A stretch of DNA of 64,000 bases, from positions 1-64,000 of the forward strand of contig NZ_JAKUHT010000020.1 of assembly GCF_022436705.1 (NCBI RefSeq). Direction: 5' to 3'. A program made the translations under genes and the position numbers. Within the stretch, counting starts at the first letter, position 1, and the number at the start of each line of letters is the position of its first letter. The notes under the pieces are model-generated. The model worked only from the letters and a program-made list of their open reading frames with translations. It made no database searches and was not told the DNA's origin. The DNA comes from Nocardioides sp. CFH 31398 (lineage in GTDB: Bacteria > Actinomycetota > Actinomycetes > Propionibacteriales > Nocardioidaceae). Positions 59,278 through 64,000 of this stretch are shown one piece after another.

Positions 59278-60285
59278 CTACAACCAGGTCATCGACCGGC
59301 CGTGGCCGTGGGTCCAGGCCACGGCTCGGCCGTCGAGCGCGAGGACGAACGTCGCGAGGTCGGCGGGGACGGCGGGACCGGTGGCGGTCAGGGTCGGCAG
59401 CACGTCCTTGCCCTCGTTGCTCAGCCAGTGGCAGGCGCCGTCGGCGACGAGGTCGGTCATCATCGAGACGAACGCCTCCCGCTCCTCGGCGGTGAGGTAG
59501 GCCGCGACCGCGCTGTGCTGGACGACGACCCGGCCGTGGGCGCGGGCCATCGCCACGAGCGCCGGCAGCTCGGCGAGCAGGTCGCCGCGGACCAGCACGG
59601 GCGGGTCGGCGCGCGCGACGGCGACCGCCTCGGCGAGGCGGACCCGGCGGTCCTCCTGCTCGGGCCACACCAGGGTCGCGAGCCAGGCCATCGCGTCGTC
59701 GTCGGTCACGTCGAGCGGGTTGAGGTCGATGCCCCCGCGCCAGGCGAGCCTCGGCGCCGAGGCCGGGTACGGCGGCGTCCCGGCGACGCGGCAGTCCAGC
59801 CGCGGGCCCTCGGCGCCGAGCTCGACGGGCTCGCCGACGTCCACGCCGTCGGCGGTCGGCTGCCAGCGCACCCGCACCCGGTCGGGGTAGAGGCAGAGCC
59901 CGGCGCTGGCGCCGACCTCGACGAGCGCCAGCGGCCCGGGCGTCGCGGCCGCGACGAGGCCGAGCGCCGGGAGCAGCGTCGCCACCCGGCCCACCTCGTT
60001 CGTCTGCGTCGAGCGGGCGCGGACCGTCTCGGCGACGGTGCCGTCGTCGCCCAGCAGCGCGTCGCGCAGGGCGGCGTACGGCGCGGGCGCGGCCAGTCCG
60101 TGCCAGCGCGCCGCGGCGAACACGAGGTTCGGCTGCCGCTTCGGCACCGGGAGGTCGGCGAGCCAGGCGAGGACCTCGCGGTCCTCCGCGGCCCCGCGGG
60201 CCCAGGCGGCGAAGCACGGGGAGTCACCGTCGGCGTACGCCGCGAAGTCGGCGTACTGCTCCGCGACGTCGGCGTGGACCTGCAC
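59278..60285 (-). CDS. DUF2332 family protein
   Basis: A 335-aa cytoplasmic protein of the DUF2332 family, function unknown. It begins MQVHADVAEQYADFAAYADGDSPCFAAWA. Conserved features are LPVPKRQPNLVFAAARWHG, a GASAGLCLYPDR motif like a nucleotide- or SAM-binding loop, RGGIDLNPLDVTDDDAMAWLATLVWPEQ, and VVVQHSAVAAYLT. The glycine-rich EVGASAGL has led to suggestions of a methyltransferase-like fold (inference). It follows the mycothiol-type protein by 23 bases and may be cotranscribed with the sigma factor. Confidence 0.85.
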   Translation of the reverse strand: MQVHADVAEQYADFAAYADGDSPCFAAWARGAAEDREVLAWLADLPVPKRQPNLVFAAARWHGLAAPAPYAALRDALLGDDGTVAETVRARSTQTNEVGRVATLLPALGLVAAATPGPLALVEVGASAGLCLYPDRVRVRWQPTADGVDVGEPVELGAEGPRLDCRVAGTPPYPASAPRLAWRGGIDLNPLDVTDDDAMAWLATLVWPEQEDRRVRLAEAVAVARADPPVLVRGDLLAELPALVAMARAHGRVVVQHSAVAAYLTAEEREAFVSMMTDLVADGACHWLSNEGKDVLPTLTATGPAVPADLATFVLALDGRAVAWTHGHGRSMTWL

Positions 60286-60308
60286 CGCTGGAGCCTAGAC
60301 AGGCAGGC

Positions 60309-60917
60309 TCAGGCCGCGTCCGTGAGCGAGCGGGGGGTGCGGCCGAGCAGGGCGAGCAGACGGAGGTCGGCCGGGACGCCCCCGGGCAGCAGCAGGGGAG
60401 CGGCGAACCGCCGGCCCCGGTCGGTGGGCCGCACGGTGAGGGCGGCGACCGGCAGCAGCGCCGCCGCCAGGTCGGCGGGCACGGCCCCGCCCTCGCCGGT
60501 GGCCTGGCCGACGTCCCAGCCGTGGACCGTGATCTCCAGCGCGGCGGTGCCCACGAGCAGCGGGGCGTCCATCGGCAGGTCCCCGACCAGCACCGGGGTG
60601 GTCCGGGGCAGCGCGGCCCACAGCCCGAGCAGGTGGCACGCCTTGCGCTGCAGCCGCCCGAGCCGGGCCTCCACGCCCGGCTCGGCGACGGAGCCCGGGG
60701 TGCGGACCGGCGTCGTCGCGACCAGCCCCGCCGACGCCTCCGTGAAGGCGTCGAGGGCGTCGTCCATGTGCCACAGCAGGTCGTCGAGGTCCCACCGGGC
60801 GCACGGCGTCGGCCGGTGCAGGTGCGCCGGCCGGACGGCGGCCAGCGCCGTGCGGGTGTGCCCGAGCGACCGCTCCAGCAGCTCGACCGCCCGCGACAGG
60901 CGCGGGTCGGCGGTCAC
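60309..60917 (-). CDS. TIGR03086-like / mycothiol maleylpyruvate isomerase N-terminal domain protein
   Basis: A 202-aa DinB-superfamily protein related to TIGR03086 and mycothiol-dependent maleylpyruvate isomerases. Typical elements are HRPTPCARWDLDDLLWHMDDALDAF, with metal-type His, and EITVHGWDVGQATG. GTG 60917 overlaps the upstream sigma factor stop by 4 bases, indicating translational coupling. It may be a metal-dependent thiol transferase or, given its position, a modulator of the sigma factor response; neither is shown. Confidence 0.8.
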   Translation of the reverse strand: MTADPRLSRAVELLERSLGHTRTALAAVRPAHLHRPTPCARWDLDDLLWHMDDALDAFTEASAGLVATTPVRTPGSVAEPGVEARLGRLQRKACHLLGLWAALPRTTPVLVGDLPMDAPLLVGTAALEITVHGWDVGQATGEGGAVPADLAAALLPVAALTVRPTDRGRRFAAPLLLPGGVPADLRLLALLGRTPRSLTDAA

Positions 60918-61951
60918 GACCCGTGGACGGCGGCGATCCGCTCGGCGCCCTCCGGGGCCAGCGCGGCGCGAGGGCCGCCGTCGTCGCCGCGCCAGTCGGC
61001 GGGCAGCCGCTCGGGCAGGCCGAAGGTGGCGAACAGCTCGGTCTCGAAGAACGCCCCGACGTGGCGCACCCGGTCGCCGTCCAGGTCGAGGACCTGGAGG
61101 TGGAACGGCGTGAAGTCGCCGTCGGGGGTGCGCATGTACAGCGCGAACGCCGGCTGGCCGTTGGCGCTGATCGGCAGCATGACCATGTCGTGGACGCCGC
61201 CCGGGCAGGCGGTCGCGATGAGCTCGCCGATGGTCTGCGCGCCGACGTACCAGCCCACGAACGGCGGCATCTCCCAGACCGCGTCCGCCTTCAGCAGCCC
61301 GACGATCGCGTCGACGTCCTTCTTCCAGAACGCCTCGACGTAGGCGTCGAGCATCCGCCGCTGGTCGGCGGTGAGCTCGTCGCCGACGGTGTCCTCGGTG
61401 AGCGCTCGCTCCTTCATCTGCGCGTGGGCGCGCTGGAGGGCGGAGTTCACGGCGGCCACCGTCGTCTCCAGGGCGTCGGCGACCTCGGCCGCGCTCCAGC
61501 GCAGCACGTCGCGCAGGATCAGGACGGCGCGCTGGCGCGCGGGGAGGTGCTGCAGGGCGGCGACGAACGCGAGGCGGATCGAGTCACGCTCGCCGACGAC
61601 CACGGCGGTGTCCGGCACGGGCTGCAGCCACGGCACCTCCTCGTCGGACACGAGCTCGTCGGAGGCCAGCGAGTCCGCCGTCCCGAGCCCGGTCGGCAGC
61701 GGCCGCTTGGGGCGCCCCTCGAGGTTCGTCAGGCACACGTTCGTCGCGATCCGGTAGAGCCAGGTCCGCACCGAGCTGCGGCCGCTGAAGGTGCCCTGCG
61801 ACTTCCAGGCGCGCATCAGGGTCTCCTGCACCAGGTCCTCGGCCTCGTGGGTCGAGCCGCTCATCCGGTAGCAGTGCGCGTGCAGCTCGCGCGAGTAGCG
61901 CTGCGTGAGGGTGTCGAAGTCGTCGAGCTCGCTGGTCATGGTCTGGGTCAC
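60914..61951 (-). CDS. ECF sigma factor with C-terminal SnoaL-like domain (SigG/SigJ type)
   Basis: A 345-aa ECF sigma factor. Sigma region 2 (about 15-80: YSRELHAHCYRMSGSTHEAEDLVQETLMRAW) and region 4 (about 140-190: LPARQRAVLILRDVLRWSAAEVADALETTVAAVNSALQRA) are clear. A C-terminal SnoaL_2 domain (about 205-330, AYVEAFWKKDVDAIVGLLKADAVWEMPP) is the known built-in regulatory domain of this group, related to M. tuberculosis SigG. No classical anti-sigma gene follows; the coupled downstream gene is a DinB-like protein. GTG 61951 has GGAG seven bases upstream; an ATG 12 bases in is an alternative. Confidence 0.9.
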   Translation of the reverse strand: MTQTMTSELDDFDTLTQRYSRELHAHCYRMSGSTHEAEDLVQETLMRAWKSQGTFSGRSSVRTWLYRIATNVCLTNLEGRPKRPLPTGLGTADSLASDELVSDEEVPWLQPVPDTAVVVGERDSIRLAFVAALQHLPARQRAVLILRDVLRWSAAEVADALETTVAAVNSALQRAHAQMKERALTEDTVGDELTADQRRMLDAYVEAFWKKDVDAIVGLLKADAVWEMPPFVGWYVGAQTIGELIATACPGGVHDMVMLPISANGQPAFALYMRTPDGDFTPFHLQVLDLDGDRVRHVGAFFETELFATFGLPERLPADWRGDDGGPRAALAPEGAERIAAVHGS

Positions 61952-62081
61952 CTGTCAGCTCCGGTTCCTGGGTGGTCGTCAGTCTGCCCACACCAACCGA
62001 CCGGGGTCGATGCCCGAACTCATCGCAGATCGGTCACGAATCTCCCCAGCGATGTCCCGGGCGATCTCCCGGGCGCCCCGC

Positions 62082-62825
62082 TCACCGCCCGGCGAACGAC
62101 CACACCAGCAGCTCCGCGCCCCGCGTCAACCGGACACGGACGCCACCCGCCTCGTGGAGCCGGACGGCGTCCCCCTCGTCGAGGCCGACACCGTCCTCGA
62201 GGCCCGCCGCCCCGCGGGCGACGTACACGTGCAGCAGCGGCGCCTCGGGCAGGACGAGGTCGACGGCGGGCTCGGTCCCGCACCCGGCCACCCACAGGGT
62301 CGCCCCCGCCACCCCGACGCCGGCGGGTCCGCCCGCCCCCGCGACGGGCACGAGCCCGGACGACGCCGGGGCGGTCGCGCCCTCCACCCGCGCGTACGAC
62401 GGCCGCGCCCCCGCCTCGTCCGGCCGCAGCCACGTCTGCACGAACCGGGTCGGCCCGGCGCCGGCGTCCCCGGTCTCGCTGTGCACGACCCCCGACCCGG
62501 CCGACAGCACCTGCGCCTGGCCGGGGCCGAGGACGCCGAGCGCCCCGGCGCCGTCCAGGGAGGGGGAGCGGTGCACGAGCGCCCCGTCGAGGACCCAGGT
62601 GACGACCTCGAGGTCGGAGTGGGGGTGGTCGGCGTACCCCGCCCCCGGCGCGAGCCGGTGGTCGTCGTGGCAGACCATCGGCCCGAACCCCAGGTTGGCG
62701 GGGTCGTAGTACGCGCCGAACGAGAACGAGTGGGTGGCCCACGCACCCGGGGAGTGCTCCTCGGACGGACGGTCGTCGCCGCGCCGGACGTCACGGGCGT
62801 CGGGGCCGGCGGGCGGAAGCGTCAC
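62082..62825 (-). CDS. Pirin-family protein
   Basis: A 247-aa bicupin of the pirin/YhaK family. The N-terminal cupin has AWATHSFSFGAYYDPANLGFGPMVCHDDHRLAPGAGYADHPHSDLEVVTWVLDG, including the usual metal ligand histidines (H-D-D-H and H-P-H). The second cupin is shorter and degenerate (LLHVYVARGAAGLEDG). Pirins act as quercetinase-like enzymes or redox sensors; the role here is unknown. GTG 62825 begins MTLPPAGPDARDVRRGDDRP. It is divergent from the sulfotransferase-like gene with only 30 bases between. Confidence 0.85.
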   Translation of the reverse strand: MTLPPAGPDARDVRRGDDRPSEEHSPGAWATHSFSFGAYYDPANLGFGPMVCHDDHRLAPGAGYADHPHSDLEVVTWVLDGALVHRSPSLDGAGALGVLGPGQAQVLSAGSGVVHSETGDAGAGPTRFVQTWLRPDEAGARPSYARVEGATAPASSGLVPVAGAGGPAGVGVAGATLWVAGCGTEPAVDLVLPEAPLLHVYVARGAAGLEDGVGLDEGDAVRLHEAGGVRVRLTRGAELLVWSFAGR

Positions 62826-62855
62826 CGGGCCATCGTCGCGTCTACCCTGTCCACC

Positions 62856-64000
62856 ATGTCCAGCAGCACCCCCGAGACGTCCGCGCCGGGCACCACCTCC
62901 GCGCAGGACGGCTCCACCCCCCTCCCCGAGCCGGCCCCCGGCGGCAAGCGCCGCGTGGTGTTCGTGGTCGGGTCCGGCCGCAGCGGCACCTCCACCTTCT
63001 CCGGCACCCTGCAGACGCTCGGGATGCACGTCCCGCAGCCCGAGGTCGCCGCCGACGAGACCAACCCGCGCGGGTTCGGCGAGCCCCGCTGGGTCGTCGA
63101 CCTCCACAACGACCTGCTCGCGCGGGTCAACGTGCAGGTCTCCGACGCCCGCCCGTCCGCCTGGTTCGAGACCGGCAAGCAGTCGACCAACGAGGCCCTG
63201 CGCGCCCGGATCCACGAGTGGCTCGAGCAGCAGTTCGCCGAGGGCGGCGACGAGCTCGTCATCAAGGACCCGCGCCTGGCCTGGTACCTCGGCCTGTGGC
63301 GCTCCGCCGCGCTCCGCGCCGGCGCGACCTGCTCGCACGTGACGATGCTGCGCCCGGTCACCGAGGTGGTCGGCAGCAAGCAGAAGTACTACGCCAAGCG
63401 CTTCGGCGAGGTGAACCGCGTCGCGGCGTGGGTGAACATGATGCTGCACACCGAGCGCTCCACCCGCGGCTCGCTGCGCGCGTTCGTCCGGTACGCCGAC
63501 ATGCTCGACGACTGGACCGTGCCCGTCCACGACATCGGCGAGCGCTTCGACCTCCACGCGGTCCGCTCGGCCACCGCGAAGGACATCCGCAAGGTCCACC
63601 AGTTCATCGACCCGACCCTGCGCCGCGTGCAGCTGACCTGGGACGACGTCCCCGTGCCGCCGCGCCTGCGCGAGCTCGCGGACGGCACCTGGAACGCGCT
63701 GGACGCGCTCGCCACCCCGGGCGGCGACACCCCCGAGCGGCACGCGGAGCTCGACGAGCTGCGCCAGCGGTTCACCGAGGCCTACGAGGAGGCCGAGGCG
63801 ATGTCGCAGTCGACGGCCATCGCGGCGCAGCGCGCCGGCGCGGCCACCGAGCGCGAGCGTCTCGGCGGCGGGCAGGGCGCCCCGGCCCCCGGCGCACCCG
63901 CCGAGGGCGGACGTCTCGCCGACAAGGTGCCGCACTCCGTCCGCGCGATGGTCCCGGCGGGGGCGCGCCGCCGCGTCCGCGCGGCGCTGAACCGCCAGCG
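62856..64000 (+). CDS. Sulfotransferase family protein (3' end beyond window)
   Basis: At least 381 residues, open to the right edge. ATG 62856 begins MSSSTPETSAPGTTSAQDGS; a Pro/Ser-rich tail precedes the core. The PAPS-binding P-loop-like motif is VFVVGSGRSGTST (about 36-48), followed by NPRGFGEPRWVVDLHNDLL and a second conserved block ELVIKDPRLAWYLGLWRSAA. These match actinobacterial sulfotransferase-like proteins that sulfate glycans or lipids. The C-terminal visible part is Glu/Ala/Arg-rich and helical. Substrate unknown. It is absent from conventional complete-ORF lists because it lacks a stop in the window. Confidence 0.85.
   Translation, partial: MSSSTPETSAPGTTSAQDGSTPLPEPAPGGKRRVVFVVGSGRSGTSTFSGTLQTLGMHVPQPEVAADETNPRGFGEPRWVVDLHNDLLARVNVQVSDARPSAWFETGKQSTNEALRARIHEWLEQQFAEGGDELVIKDPRLAWYLGLWRSAALRAGATCSHVTMLRPVTEVVGSKQKYYAKRFGEVNRVAAWVNMMLHTERSTRGSLRAFVRYADMLDDWTVPVHDIGERFDLHAVRSATAKDIRKVHQFIDPTLRRVQLTWDDVPVPPRLRELADGTWNALDALATPGGDTPERHAELDELRQRFTEAYEEAEAMSQSTAIAAQRAGAATERERLGGGQGAPAPGAPAEGGRLADKVPHSVRAMVPAGARRRVRAALNRQ

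Noticed and set aside
1..64000. tRNA, rRNA, transposase, integrase or prophage genes
   Set aside because: I looked for such signatures (tRNA T-loop pattern, DDE or tyrosine recombinase motifs) and found none.

Overview
The window is a very GC-rich stretch of actinobacterial chromosome, most like Nocardioidaceae (Nocardioides and relatives). Signs are the GTG/ATG starts with many 4-base overlaps, IdeR-type iron boxes, mycothiol-linked DinB/maleylpyruvate-isomerase-type proteins, DUF1707, LCP, YczE/MocR and DUF2332 families, and a pca operon with a fused pcaDC gene. I see no rRNA, tRNA, CRISPR array, transposase or phage gene. The only repeats are short palindromic and tandem elements.

Layout. 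0-5.5 kb: the 3' part of a secreted PHP-domain protein, two unknown genes, a DsbA-like/VKOR pair for extracytoplasmic disulfides, and a small PDDEXK-like gene flanked on both sides by palindromic repeats. 5.7-9.1 kb: a copper cluster (His/Met-rich membrane protein, PepSY protein, Cu-only-SOD-like lipoprotein, CopC). 9.1-15.7 kb: an MFS exporter, two unknown proteins, then a MocR regulator divergent from a YczE - glutamine-synthetase-like - cysteine-hydrolase-like operon. 15.8-18.8 kb: a permease/TIGR03943 pair behind a Zur-like box, and an LCP cell-wall ligase. 18.9-25.3 kb: DinB and TetR genes, two small membrane proteins, and an iron-siderophore ABC importer with an IdeR-type box at each end. 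25.4-32.2 kb: glutathione-peroxidase-type enzyme, NAD(P)-binding protein, acyl-CoA ligase divergent from a PadR regulator and DUF1707 protein, a GDSL hydrolase, and a 44-residue ORF with its own consensus promoter. 32.4-36.4 kb: DEAD-box helicase and two membrane proteins.

36.5-48.8 kb is a catabolic island. Shikimate is oxidised to 3-dehydroshikimate (AroE/QsuD type), dehydrated to protocatechuate (QsuB type), cleaved by PcaHG and processed by PcaB, PcaDC and PcaIJ to 3-oxoadipyl-CoA. Two MFS transporters supply substrates. A TetR regulator lies between two nearly identical operators that precede qsuB and aroE, and an IclR regulator with a perfect 19-bp palindrome sits at the divergent pca promoter. 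The final thiolase (PcaF) is not in the window.

48.8-64 kb: a second GDSL hydrolase, TerC, a giant LuxR (LAL-type) regulator whose P-loop lacks the lysine, a structured non-coding region, a succinate-semialdehyde-type dehydrogenase, a flotillin/NfeD pair, glucose-6-phosphate dehydrogenase, a SigG-like ECF sigma operon, a pirin, and a sulfotransferase-like gene that runs off the right edge.
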